From JAKRSE01 sp943369295 (GTDB taxonomy: Bacteria > Armatimonadota > Fimbriimonadia > Fimbriimonadales > Fimbriimonadaceae): a stretch of DNA of 64,000 nt. The stretch covers positions 248,001 through 312,000 of the forward strand of contig CALRMU020000001.1 in the NCBI GenBank assembly GCA_943369295.1. The letters run 5' to 3'. The translations under genes and the position numbers were made by a program. The notes under the pieces are model-generated. The model was not told where the DNA came from. It saw nothing but the letters and a program-made list of their open reading frames with translations, and did not search any database. Shown piece by piece: positions 1 through 7,920 of this stretch; position 1 is the stretch's first letter; each line of letters opens with the position of its first letter.

Positions 1-819
1 AGCACATGGGGGATGCCGCTGCTTACAGATGAAGAGCTGGACCTCATGCCCGACCTCAAGCTGGTTCTTTATGCGGCTGGCGATGTAAGAGGCTTTTCAG
101 AGCCTTTGGTCAAACGAGGAATCGAGATAGTCAGTGCATGGAGAGCGAACGCTGTGCCTGTCGCCGAATTCACTCTCGCCCAGATTCTCCTCTCGGCCAG
201 GGGGTGGTTTAGAAATTCGGCCGATTACAAGGCGAAGAGAAGCAGAGAAGGGGCTATGGTTGGCCCTGGGTGTAAAGGGGTGACAGTCGCTCTTATTGGG
301 GCGGGGGCTATTGCTCAGCTTGTCATTGCTCACCTTAAGGGCTTTGATTTCAAGGTTTTGATTGTTGACCCCTACCTTTCAGATGAAAAAGCGGCGGAGC
401 TAGGCGTCAATAAAGTCAGTCTGAGCGAGGCATTTGAGCAGGCCTTGATTGTTTCTAATCATGTGCCCAACAACGCATCAACTCAGGGGATGATCGGGGC
501 TGCTGAGTGGCTTGCCATGCCTAATGGAGGAACCTTTATCAACACTGGCAGAGGGCAGACTCTGCGTAACGATGAGTTTTACGATGCCTTCAAAGCAAGG
601 CCAGACCTCACAGCCCTGCTGGATGTCACTCATCCCGAACCACTCCCTTCAGAATCACCTATTTGGGATCTGCCGAATGTTCATATCAGCACCCATATAG
701 CGGGTGCTATTGGTCAAGAAGTGTGGAGAATGTCTGACCTTGTTATCGATGAGCTGGAGCTCTGGCTGCAGAACAAGCCTCTTAACCATTTGGTCGAACC
801 AGGGGCGCTTCTTCCTTAG
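1..819 (+). CDS. D-isomer-specific 2-hydroxyacid dehydrogenase, 5' end cut by window
   Basis: NAD(P)-dependent dehydrogenase of the D-2-hydroxyacid / phosphoglycerate dehydrogenase family. The open frame runs into the window edge (in-frame codons S-T-W-G precede the first visible Met at 13), so the N-terminus is missing. A Rossmann nucleotide-binding motif (VALIGAGAIA) lies near residue 95 of the visible part. The catalytic Arg lies in NTGRGQ, the Glu in HPEPLP and the His in STHIAGA, matching the Arg-Glu-His triad of the family. Substrate cannot be told from the sequence; serine biosynthesis is possible but the C-terminal ACT-type regulatory domain of many SerA enzymes is absent. It is followed 53 bp later by hen1. 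Confidence 0.85.
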   Translation, partial: STWGMPLLTDEELDLMPDLKLVLYAAGDVRGFSEPLVKRGIEIVSAWRANAVPVAEFTLAQILLSARGWFRNSADYKAKRSREGAMVGPGCKGVTVALIGAGAIAQLVIAHLKGFDFKVLIVDPYLSDEKAAELGVNKVSLSEAFEQALIVSNHVPNNASTQGMIGAAEWLAMPNGGTFINTGRGQTLRNDEFYDAFKARPDLTALLDVTHPEPLPSESPIWDLPNVHISTHIAGAIGQEVWRMSDLVIDELELWLQNKPLNHLVEPGALLP

Positions 820-872
820 CTTTTGTAAGTCCGCCTGGCAGGGTCAGCGAAAGGCGTAAACTAAACAAAAAA

Positions 873-2273
873 ATGATCCTCATATCCACCACTCACAGGC
901 CAGCCACAGACCTCGGCTACCTGCTGCATAAGCACCCCGATAGAATTCACTCTTCAAACCTCACCTTTGGGGCGGCTCATGTTGTTTATCAAGAAGTCGG
1001 GGAACATAAGACTTCGGCCGCCTTGCTGGTAGAAATCGATCCTATTCGTCTGGTGAGAGGTAAGGGAAGAGACAGCGGAACCCTTGACCAGTACGTCAAC
1101 GACCGCCCCTATGTGGCTTCAAGTTTTCTCAGCGTCGCCTTGGGTCAGGTGTTCAGCACGGCTATGTCTGGCCGAAGCAAAGATAGGCAGGAACTGGCCG
1201 AGACCCCCATTCCGCTTGAAATCAGAATTCCTGTTCTGCCCTGCCGCAAAGGAGCCGAGTGGATCGCCGCCCTCTTCGAGCCTCTAGGCTGGAAAGTTGA
1301 AGCGAAGGTTCTGCCTCTTGACCCTCAGTTTGAAGAGTGGGGCGACAGCCGCTACTACGATGCCACCTTTACAGGCACTCTGCTTCTGAAGGAGGCTTTG
1401 AGGCATTTTTACGTTCTGCTGCCAGTGCTGGACCTGAGAAAGCATTACTACATGGATCCGGCCGAAGTCGATAAGCTCTTGGCCAAGGGAGAAGGATGGC
1501 TGGCAGCCCATCCTGAAAGGGATGCGATTGTCAAGGGGTCTCTGGGCCGCAAGCCATCCTTGATGCGTGAAGCCTTTGAGCAGCTGGCCGCATCTGACGA
1601 AGCACTTTTGGCCGAGGCTGGAGTTGGGCCAGTCGCGGAAGAAGAGGAGCAGCTCGAACCCACTCCGGCCCAAGAGCGAAAGGTCAGCCTTCACCAGCAG
1701 AGGCACGAGAGGGTTGTCGAAATGGTGAGGGAGCTTAAGCCAAAGAGCGTTATTGATCTTGGCTGTGGCGAAGGCGCCCTCCTCAGAAGGCTCATGCCGA
1801 TTCAGGGTCTGCAGAAGATCACGGGAATGGACGTGAGCTACTACGACGTTGAGAAGGCGATCAGGCGCTTGCGGCTGGATGATGCCGGACCAGCGCTGAA
1901 AGAAAGGGTTCAGATCTTTCACGGCAGCCTGATGTACAAAGATGAGAGGCTGGCTGGCTACGATGTGGCAACTGTGATTGAGGTGATTGAACATCTCGAT
2001 CCGCCGCGCCTTGCGGCGTTCGAAAAGGTGGTCTTCGGCCATGCCCGGCCCCAAACCGTCATCATCACCACCCCTAACCGGGAATACAACACCCTTTACG
2101 ACCTGGATGATCTGCGACACAACGACCACAGGTTCGAGTGGACGCGGGCGGAATTTGCCGCCTGGGCCGAAGGAGTGGCAGAAAGGCACGGCTACAAGGT
2201 GACTTTTGAAGGCCTGGGGGCCGCGGATGAAACCCATGGTTCGCCCAGCCAGATGGGGGTTTTTACACGATGA
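873..2273 (+). CDS. hen1: Bacterial Hen1 RNA 3'-terminal ribose 2'-O-methyltransferase
   Basis: RNA repair enzyme that methylates the 2'-OH of the 3'-terminal ribose at a broken RNA end before sealing, protecting the repaired site from a second cut. The 466 residues match the usual bacterial Hen1 length. An N-terminal half (about 1-240) corresponds to the Pnkp-partner domain, and a C-terminal SAM methyltransferase has motif I at residues 295-301 (DLGCGEG). The metal-binding set is visible as E370, E373 and H374 (EVIEH), with H419 in the NDHRFEW segment as the probable fourth ligand. The stop overlaps the pnkp start by four bases (ATGA), so the two are translationally coupled. The pairing with Pnkp makes the assignment firm. 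Confidence 0.95.
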   Translation: MILISTTHRPATDLGYLLHKHPDRIHSSNLTFGAAHVVYQEVGEHKTSAALLVEIDPIRLVRGKGRDSGTLDQYVNDRPYVASSFLSVALGQVFSTAMSGRSKDRQELAETPIPLEIRIPVLPCRKGAEWIAALFEPLGWKVEAKVLPLDPQFEEWGDSRYYDATFTGTLLLKEALRHFYVLLPVLDLRKHYYMDPAEVDKLLAKGEGWLAAHPERDAIVKGSLGRKPSLMREAFEQLAASDEALLAEAGVGPVAEEEEQLEPTPAQERKVSLHQQRHERVVEMVRELKPKSVIDLGCGEGALLRRLMPIQGLQKITGMDVSYYDVEKAIRRLRLDDAGPALKERVQIFHGSLMYKDERLAGYDVATVIEVIEHLDPPRLAAFEKVVFGHARPQTVIITTPNREYNTLYDLDDLRHNDHRFEWTRAEFAAWAEGVAERHGYKVTFEGLGAADETHGSPSQMGVFTR

Positions 2274-4801
2274 AAATTTACATCCCCGAATTCGCGATGG
2301 TGACTGTCATCGGCCCAAGCGGGTCGGGCAAATCCACCTTCTGTAGAAAGCACTTTCTGCCGACCGAAATTCTGAGCAGCGATACTTTTCGTGGCTTGGT
2401 GATGGACGATGAGGATAGCTTGGAGGCTACCACTCCAGCTTTCGAAGCTCTGCACTTCATGCTGGCCAAGAGGCTGGAACTCGGCCGCCTGACAGTGGTC
2501 GATGCCACCAACGTCCAAGCTGGGGCTAGAGCAAGCCTGCTTCAAATTGCTTCCAAATACCACGCCCTTAAGGTCGCGATCATTGTCGATACTCCTGAGG
2601 AGGTCTGTCACGAGCGCAACAAGCTAAGGCCCAACCGGCAGTTTGGTCCTCACGTTGTCCGCAACCATATTCGAGACCTTAGGCGATCTTTCAGCCAGTT
2701 TAGAAAAGAAGGATGGCACAAGCTTTATGTCATCCAGCCTGGCGAGATTGATTCGGTCGAAATCATTCGAGAGAGACTTTGGAGCCGAAGGCCGGAAGAA
2801 ACAGGTCCCTTTGATATCATCGGGGACGTTCACGGCTGTCTGACAGAGCTCAAACAGCTTCTTACCAAGCTGGGCTGGAGTCTGGAGCCAGAATTGGCCC
2901 ATCCGGAAGGTCGAAAGCTGGTCTTCGTCGGCGACCTTGTCGATCGCGGTCCCGATTCTGTCGGGGTGCTCAAGCTGGTAATGCAGGCAGTCAAGGATGG
3001 CAAGGCTATCTGCGTGCCTGGCAACCACGATTCCAAGCTGGCAAGGGCACTTAAGGGGGCGAAAGTTACCCTTGGCCACGGTCTCAAGGAGACTTTGGAG
3101 CAGCTGGGGGCCGAAACAGAAGAGTTCCGGAACGAAGTTCAAGAGTTCACCGAAGGTTTGGTCAGCCATGCCGTGATGGATGAGGGCAGATTGTGTGTGG
3201 CCCATGCCGGTTTGAGGGAAGAAATGCAGGGCAGAGGCTCTCGGGCTGTCCGCGACTTCTGTCTTTACGGAGAAACCACCGGGGAGATCGATGAATTTGG
3301 CCTTCCTGTACGTTACGAATGGGCTAAGAACTACCGGGGCAAGACCATGGTCGTCTACGGCCATACCCCCGTCCCTGAGCCAGAGTGGATCAACGGAACG
3401 ATTGATATCGATACTGGCTGCTGCTTTGGCGGATCTTTGACGGCGCTGAGGTATCCGGAAAGGGAGCTTGTCAGTGTTCCTTCATTGGAGACTTATGCTG
3501 AACCAGCTCGACCAATTGGTTGGAAGGCCGATGCGGCCTACAACGACGAGAAGGATGATCTGCTGGACATCAGAGATGTTTTGGGGCGGCGGGCGATTCA
3601 AACCCGCTTGGCCCGAAGAGTCTCGATCCGTGAAGAAAACGCGATCGCCGCTCTTGAGGTGATGTCGCGCTTTGCGGCTGATCCCCGGTGGCTTATTCAC
3701 CTGCCTCCGACCATGTCGCCCAGCCGAACCTCTGAGAAGGATGGCTACTTGGAACATCCTTACGAGGCGCTGGATTACTACGCCAAGGCGGGGGTTAAGC
3801 AGGTTGTCTGCCAAGAAAAGCATATGGGGTCACGGGCTTTGGCCGTGGTCTGCCAGAGCCAGGAAGCTGCTCAGAAGAGGTTCGGGGTGCCAATGGGTGA
3901 ACAGGGAGCCATTCTTACCCGCACAGGTCGAAGGTTCTTTGAAGATCTTGAGCTGGAGCAGCAGATCATCCTACGGCTTGCAGCAGCGGCAGAGAAGTCT
4001 GGACTTTTTGCCGAGTTGGATTCCAACTGGATGCTGCTCGACCTAGAGCTGATGCCATGGTCGGCGAAGGCCATTGGCCTGCTTAAAGAGCAGTACGCTC
4101 CGGTCGGAGCAGCCGCGACAGCCATGGCGGATTTCTGGCAGTCTGTTGCTGGTGGTGCCGCCAAGCGGGGTGTGGAAAACTCTGACCAATTGGTGGAATC
4201 TGCGGCAGCTTTCCACGATTCTTCAGCCAAGTTCCGTGATGCTTATCGCCGGTATTGCTGGACTGTGAAGAGTTTGGAAGACTATGTCTTGGCACCTTTC
4301 CACCTTCTGGCCAGTGAGAAGAGGGTCCATGTGGATAAGAACCATGTGTGGCACATGGAGACTCTGGCCAGGCTATGTGATGCTGAACTCGGTCTGCTGC
4401 GCAAGACCCCTTGGCACCTGGTCAACTTGGATTCTCCGAGTGAGATTGAAGTTGTAACCAATTGGTGGGAAGAGATGACCAATGCCGGGGGCGAGGGGAT
4501 GGTGGTGAAGCCGCTTGACTTTATCGCTCACGGTGAAGAAGGAATTCTTCAGCCCGCGGTCAAGTGCCGTGGCAGGGAATACCTGAGGATCATCTACGGC
4601 CCTGAATATTTGGCAGAGGAAAACCTCAAGGAACTTCGTCGGCGAGGGCTAGGGAGAAAGAGAGGCTTGGCGGTCAGAGAATTTGGCTTGGGAATCGAGG
4701 CTTTAGAAAGGTTCGTCCGGGGTGATGGCCTCAGGGCTGTTCACGAGTGTGTCTTCGGGGTCTTGGCCTTGGAGAGTGAGCCGGTGGATCCGAGGCTTTA
4801 G
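2270..4801 (+). CDS. pnkp: Bacterial Pnkp: polynucleotide kinase-phosphatase-ligase for RNA repair
   Basis: Three-domain end-healing and sealing enzyme acting with Hen1 on RNAs, classically tRNAs cut by ribotoxins. The N-terminal kinase has a P-loop GPSGSGKS at residues 15-22. The central metallophosphoesterase shows GDVHG (about 185), GDLVDRG (about 220) and GNHD (about 246). The C-terminal ligase carries the adenylated-lysine motif K517-H-M-G520, followed by further nucleotidyltransferase sequence to the end at 843. Length and domain order match known bacterial Pnkp. It overlaps hen1 by four bases. A long imperfect hairpin lies 25 bp after the stop. No toxin nuclease gene is seen beside it in this window. 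Confidence 0.96.
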   Translation: MKIYIPEFAMVTVIGPSGSGKSTFCRKHFLPTEILSSDTFRGLVMDDEDSLEATTPAFEALHFMLAKRLELGRLTVVDATNVQAGARASLLQIASKYHALKVAIIVDTPEEVCHERNKLRPNRQFGPHVVRNHIRDLRRSFSQFRKEGWHKLYVIQPGEIDSVEIIRERLWSRRPEETGPFDIIGDVHGCLTELKQLLTKLGWSLEPELAHPEGRKLVFVGDLVDRGPDSVGVLKLVMQAVKDGKAICVPGNHDSKLARALKGAKVTLGHGLKETLEQLGAETEEFRNEVQEFTEGLVSHAVMDEGRLCVAHAGLREEMQGRGSRAVRDFCLYGETTGEIDEFGLPVRYEWAKNYRGKTMVVYGHTPVPEPEWINGTIDIDTGCCFGGSLTALRYPERELVSVPSLETYAEPARPIGWKADAAYNDEKDDLLDIRDVLGRRAIQTRLARRVSIREENAIAALEVMSRFAADPRWLIHLPPTMSPSRTSEKDGYLEHPYEALDYYAKAGVKQVVCQEKHMGSRALAVVCQSQEAAQKRFGVPMGEQGAILTRTGRRFFEDLELEQQIILRLAAAAEKSGLFAELDSNWMLLDLELMPWSAKAIGLLKEQYAPVGAAATAMADFWQSVAGGAAKRGVENSDQLVESAAAFHDSSAKFRDAYRRYCWTVKSLEDYVLAPFHLLASEKRVHVDKNHVWHMETLARLCDAELGLLRKTPWHLVNLDSPSEIEVVTNWWEEMTNAGGEGMVVKPLDFIAHGEEGILQPAVKCRGREYLRIIYGPEYLAEENLKELRRRGLGRKRGLAVREFGLGIEALERFVRGDGLRAVHECVFGVLALESEPVDPRL

Positions 4802-4825
4802 GAACGCTTGTTCGTTAGGAGTGAG

Positions 4826-4895
4826 TCTAGAATTCTGAAATGGGTGGCCGTGGATGGCCTGAAAGGCAGCCACGGCTTCACTACAGAGTTCTAGA
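4826..4895. repeat. Long imperfect inverted repeat after pnkp
   Basis: TCTAGAATTCTG at 4826-4837 pairs with CAGAGTTCTAGA at 4884-4895 (11 of 12), and GCCGTGG at 4847-4853 pairs perfectly with CCACGGC at 4870-4876. The arms are nearly in register, so a 70-nt folded transcript end is plausible. No T-run follows on either side, so it is not a typical intrinsic terminator. Confidence 0.6.
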
Positions 4896-4904
4896 TGCTT
4901 AACT

Positions 4905-5064
4905 TTCGTGGGTTTCACCCACGCCACCCTTAGTTTTGAAACACCGCAGGGTTAGGGTGGCAGGGGCTGCGCCCCTGATTGACAATTGATGCCCAGGCGG
5001 CAAAGCCCCAAGAATTCTCAGTTCCGGCCCGACAGCAGGCTGATCTGGGCCGGGCACCCCACAT
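4905..5064. repeat. Structured intergenic repeat family A, full copy 1
   Basis: A unit of about 160 bp. It begins with the hairpin GTGGGTTTCACCCAC, has GCCACCCT paired with AGGGTGGC, then AGGGGCTGCGCCCCT, a spacer containing GATGCCCAGGCGGCAAAG, and ends with CCGGCCC paired with GGGCCGG before CACCCCACAT. Several nested stems in one unit suggest selection on folded RNA or DNA. The second full copy is at 5266-5426. Reading the stretch as protein gives only a repeat-derived open frame with no family resemblance. Confidence 0.75.
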
Positions 5065-5200
5065 TTCAGTAAATCAATCGTGTGTTTGTTCAGCTTGCTT
5101 AGCCGAAGTAGGTTCGTCATGCGCAGAGGTCTTGGGTGCCCCGACCCATCAGCGAGGAACGAGAGGTGGGTCGGGAATGAAGAGCCATGAAGCCTGCCCT

Positions 5201-5242
5201 TTCCGGCCCGACAGCAAGCTGATCGGCACCGGCCACCCCACT
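5201..5242. repeat. Family A repeat, partial copy (3' module only)
   Basis: Matches the end module of copy 1 (TTCCGGCCCGACAGCA and following) with changes that keep a CCGG...CCGG core and the CACCCCAC end. The upstream modules are missing. Just before it, CCGACCCA and TGGGTCGG form a separate inverted repeat at about 5140-5174. Confidence 0.65.
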
Positions 5243-5265
5243 TTTCAGATCGCTTAAGGCTTTCG

Positions 5266-5426
5266 TTCGTGGGTTTCAACCACGCCACCCCTAGATAGAA
5301 AACAAATGCAGGGATTGGGTGGCAGGGGCAGCGCCCCTGAAAGACATGTGATGCCCAGGCGGCAAAGCCCCAAAAGCTGTTAGTTCCGGCCCGACAGCAG
5401 GCTGATCGGGACCGGGCACCCCACAT
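5266..5426. repeat. Structured intergenic repeat family A, full copy 2
   Basis: Same module order and nearly the same length as copy 1, with point differences, for example TTTCAACCAC in place of TTTCACCCAC in the first stem. Same orientation. Followed 22 bp later by the start of another copy at 5449. Confidence 0.75.
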
Positions 5427-5448
5427 CAGAGATCGCCTCAGCTTCTCG

Positions 5449-5473
5449 TTCGTGGGTTTCACCCATGCCGCCC
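5449..5473. repeat. Family A repeat, partial copy (5' hairpin module only)
   Basis: TTCGTGGGTTTCACCCAT repeats the opening hairpin of the family and is then cut off. The rest of the gap up to the gene at 5650 shows nothing recognisable. Confidence 0.6.
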
Positions 5474-5649
5474 GGACTTGGCATCGCCTCAATGTGGCGC
5501 GCCTGACCATTGCTTGGAATGCAGAGCTTCCTTGCCGTCTTGAATCTTCTCACCTCGTCCGTTTATGCCAGTGAGCTCGGGATTCCCGCCAATGGGCAGT
5601 CTTCTTGACCCCCCTCACCCTGCCGTGGTAGTGTTGAAACGGAATCTCT

Positions 5650-5889
5650 ATGAGCAGCCGAATTCTTCTGCGGTTCAACACCAAGTTTGCCGAGGACCCC
5701 GAAAAGCGAACCTGGCGCGTTTTGGTGAATGGCGAAGAGAGCCTTGCCCACAAGGTCCTGATCAAGATTCCCTGTGAAACGATCACAGAACCCATCTCAA
5801 CTGGTGAGATCAAACACCACTTTCTATGCTACGGCAAGGTTGAGTGGCTGCCCGGCGATATCGCAGAAGTCGTGCCCAGCGAAAGCTAG
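5650..5889 (+). CDS. Small hypothetical protein, 79 residues
   Basis: Not recognised. A soluble, charged protein with no signal peptide or membrane segment. It has alternating hydrophobic strands (RILLRF, WRVLVNG, HKVLIKI) and two cysteines not arranged as a metal site. It lies between the family A repeats and a convergent aldo/keto reductase gene whose stop overlaps this stop by four bases. Codon use looks like that of the neighbouring genes, which supports it being real. No strong ribosome binding site is visible. Confidence 0.6.
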   Translation: MSSRILLRFNTKFAEDPEKRTWRVLVNGEESLAHKVLIKIPCETITEPISTGEIKHHFLCYGKVEWLPGDIAEVVPSES

Positions 5890-6866
5890 ACCATCCCTCT
5901 AAGGTGTGGGGCGACAGTGCCCTTGTAGAACTCACTCCATCTTTCGTGGGTTGAGGCAGGAAGGGATGGGAGTTCCAGCGCCTTCATGTTTCTGGTCACT
6001 TGGCCGACCTTGCTGGCCCCTGGAATGATGGTTGTGACGGCTGGCTGGTCCAGCAGCCATCGAAGTGATGCTTCGGCCAGGTTCCTTCCTTCCGGCAGAT
6101 CCTGCTTCAAAGTCTCGGCGAATTCCACCGCTTGGTGGAAAGGCAGTCCGTTAAAGGTTTCCCCGACATGGAAAGCCTGGCCGTCGGCATTAAATTTTCT
6201 GTGATCCTTATCTGAAAAGGTGGTTTCTTTGGTGTATTTGCCGGCCAAGACTCCACTGGCAAGAGGAAGGCGGACGATAATGGCTACCCCCATCTGCTCG
6301 GCGCGGGGCAGCAAAGCCTGCAATGGGTGCTGGCGCAGCACATTGAGAATCACCTGGAGCGAAGCCAAGCCTGGCTGAGTCAGGCAGAGCAGCCCTTCTT
6401 CCACACTCTCAACACTCACTCCCCATGCCTTGATCAAACCTTCTGCCTGGAAATCTCTGAGATGGTCGAAGACTCGACCCTGGGCCAGAACTTCTGTCGG
6501 AAGGCAGTGCAGCTGTACCAGATCGAGCGCCGTTACTCCCAGGCGAGAGATGCAGGCTTCGATGTGCTGCCTCATGGCAGGCTTGTTGAAGTTGGCAGGC
6601 CAGCCTGGATCGCTGAATCGCCCGATCTTTGTGGCGACTTCCACCTGAGCGCCAGTGGATTTGAGGAATCGGCTGATTCTCTGCTCGCTAAGGCCGCTGC
6701 CGTAAACGTCAGCGGTATCAAAAAAGGTGACCCCTGCTTCGTAGGCTTCTCTGAGAATCATCTGGGCAGCGTCTTCGGTCACATCGCCCCAGCAGTCGTC
6801 TCCCAACTGCCAGCAGCCAAGGCCGATTCGGCTCCAGTTTTGGCCGATTCTCAGGTTCTCTTTCAT
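5886..6866 (-). CDS. Aldo/keto reductase
   Basis: NAD(P)H-dependent oxidoreductase of the aldo/keto reductase barrel family, close to the general-stress/YajO-like type. The catalytic tetrad is visible: Asp and Tyr in FFDTADVYG, Lys in VATKIG, His in VQLHCLP. The C-terminal cofactor segment reads TTIIPGASKVGQV. The start is uncertain: ATG at 6866 gives a normal N-terminus (MKENLRIG), ATG at 6893 adds nine residues, and a TTG at 6953 is possible but would overlap the promoter at 6958-6966. Substrate unknown. It stands alone on this strand. Confidence 0.85.
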   Translation of the reverse strand: MKENLRIGQNWSRIGLGCWQLGDDCWGDVTEDAAQMILREAYEAGVTFFDTADVYGSGLSEQRISRFLKSTGAQVEVATKIGRFSDPGWPANFNKPAMRQHIEACISRLGVTALDLVQLHCLPTEVLAQGRVFDHLRDFQAEGLIKAWGVSVESVEEGLLCLTQPGLASLQVILNVLRQHPLQALLPRAEQMGVAIIVRLPLASGVLAGKYTKETTFSDKDHRKFNADGQAFHVGETFNGLPFHQAVEFAETLKQDLPEGRNLAEASLRWLLDQPAVTTIIPGASKVGQVTRNMKALELPSLPASTHERWSEFYKGTVAPHLRGMV

Positions 6867-6957
6867 CTTGCGGGGGAGGTTACTCTGACCCATAGGCTTG
6901 GGAACAGGCAGGTCACCTGAAGATGTTAGCTCGCTTCCTAAAAGAGGAGGCAAAGCA

Positions 6958-6966
6958 TGCTATAAT
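6958..6966 (+). promoter_or_regulatory. Extended -10 promoter TGCTATAAT
   Basis: A perfect extended -10 (TGnTATAAT) with no clear -35. It points to transcription beginning near 6973 on the plus strand, where no protein gene begins. It precedes the folded segment and intrinsic terminator at 7014-7039. Confidence 0.6.
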
Positions 6967-6972
6967 AAGAAT

Positions 6973-7039
6973 GGATCTGAATTCGGGAACAAGCCCGTGT
7001 AGTAGGATCCCCCAGGGGCGCAAGCCCCTTTTTTGTTTT
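6973..7039 (+). ncRNA. Candidate short structured RNA of about 65 nt
   Basis: Bounded by an extended -10 box at 6958-6966 and a GGGGC-GCAA-GCCCC-T6 terminator. The interior folds: GGATC (6973-6977) pairs with GATCC (7006-7010), enclosing CGGG (6984-6987) paired with CCCG (6994-6997). Both flanking protein genes lie on the other strand, so neither explains the plus-strand terminator. It resembles no RNA family known to me. Existence is inferred from promoter, fold and terminator only. Confidence 0.5.
7014..7039 (+). terminator. Intrinsic terminator of the candidate RNA
   Basis: AGGGGC, loop GCAA, GCCCCT followed by TTTTT G TTTT. The U-tract lies on the plus strand only, so it cannot serve the leftward DUF3800 gene that ends at 7046. 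Confidence 0.8.
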
Positions 7040-7045
7040 CCAAAC

Positions 7046-7813
7046 CTAAAGTCTGACCACTCCCAGCGGATCAGTCTTGGAAGCAACCTTGCAAAGGACA
7101 GGTGATAATTTCGCAAACAAGTTTTGAGCTCCTTGTTTCCTAATGTATGCGTTGGGTGACTCTGCTTGATAAGCTAAGAAGGCGCAAAGGTCAGCGGCTT
7201 GAATAAACAAGGAGTCTTTTGAGTCGCGAAAAACCGGGTCCTCTACTAAGTTCTTGATCGCCAAGTTTCTTCTTGCGGTGGAATGCTGAGGCAGACTAGG
7301 GACATTATTGAACTTGCGCATCTTTCTCAGAAGCGCTCTGAGTTTAGTCACATCTGTATCATCTGCAATGATCATGCCGCGATCGTCTGCATTCTGTGGC
7401 CCAGGAAAGTTGCGATATGCGATTGTGTTTTCAAACCTCTGCATCAGCACCTTCCAAGCCATCTCAAATGCATCATACGAAGGAGGTTTTGTTGACTTAT
7501 CAACGACGACTGTTATTATAGAAACATCTGGAAGTGACGCAAGTTCCTGGGTGAAGTGTCGGATCATCAAGAACCTCTGATACTTCGGAATTCTGCTTAG
7601 CTGTCCAGGCTTGCTCAAAAGTTGACCTGCGTGGAACTCTTCATAAAATCTTAGGCCGTGCCTTTGCTTCAGATCCCTTTTGATGTTTATCAATCCGTCG
7701 AGAGTATCCCTCCAGCGCAGCTCATGAAAGACAAGACCAGTCAAGATGAAGAACCTTGTTGGACTATTCTGCATTCCAACATCGCCGCTTTCGTCTACGT
7801 AAATAAAGTACAT
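7046..7813 (-). CDS. DUF3800 domain-containing protein
   Basis: The N-terminus YVDESGD (residues 5-11) is the hallmark of DUF3800, a putative RNase H-like nuclease family common in accessory and defence regions. Further acidic positions fit the fold: IIADDTD in the middle and FIQAADLCAFLAYQ near the C-terminus. Length (255) is typical. A good ribosome site (AAGGA) and a TATAAG box precede the ATG on the minus strand. The gene looks more AT-rich by eye than its neighbours and has no operon partner, which suggests acquisition by transfer (inference). Biochemical function is unproven for the family. Confidence 0.85.
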   Translation of the reverse strand: MYFIYVDESGDVGMQNSPTRFFILTGLVFHELRWRDTLDGLINIKRDLKQRHGLRFYEEFHAGQLLSKPGQLSRIPKYQRFLMIRHFTQELASLPDVSIITVVVDKSTKPPSYDAFEMAWKVLMQRFENTIAYRNFPGPQNADDRGMIIADDTDVTKLRALLRKMRKFNNVPSLPQHSTARRNLAIKNLVEDPVFRDSKDSLFIQAADLCAFLAYQAESPNAYIRKQGAQNLFAKLSPVLCKVASKTDPLGVVRL

Positions 7814-7906
7814 TTGTCCTTGAACTTATACCAGAGAGCACGAATCTAGTAATGTATTGAGGCAAACCTAGGAAGTACTAGAATGGCATCGGGGTTGACT
7901 CTCCCA

Positions 7907-7920
7907 GTAAGATAGCTTAC
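7907..7920. promoter_or_regulatory. Inverted repeat abutting the start codon at 7921
   Basis: GTAAG-ATAG-CTTAC ends at the base before the ATG, in the divergent gap between the DUF3800 gene and the repeat-protein gene. It could be an operator or a hairpin affecting initiation. No Shine-Dalgarno sequence is seen for the downstream gene. Confidence 0.4.

Noticed and set aside
1284..2237. 317-codon antisense frame in hen1
   Set aside because: It is opposite the conserved methyltransferase domain and shows no recognisable motif.
4905..5473. CRISPR array
   Set aside because: Units are about 160 bp with internal structure. There are no short identical repeats with unique spacers of even length and no cas genes.
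4899..5510. Minus-strand open frame of 203 codons through the repeat region
   Set aside because: It is made of the repeated modules, its translation repeats phrases such as AWVKPTNE and CRAG at each copy, and it resembles no protein family. The DNA-level stems explain the region better.
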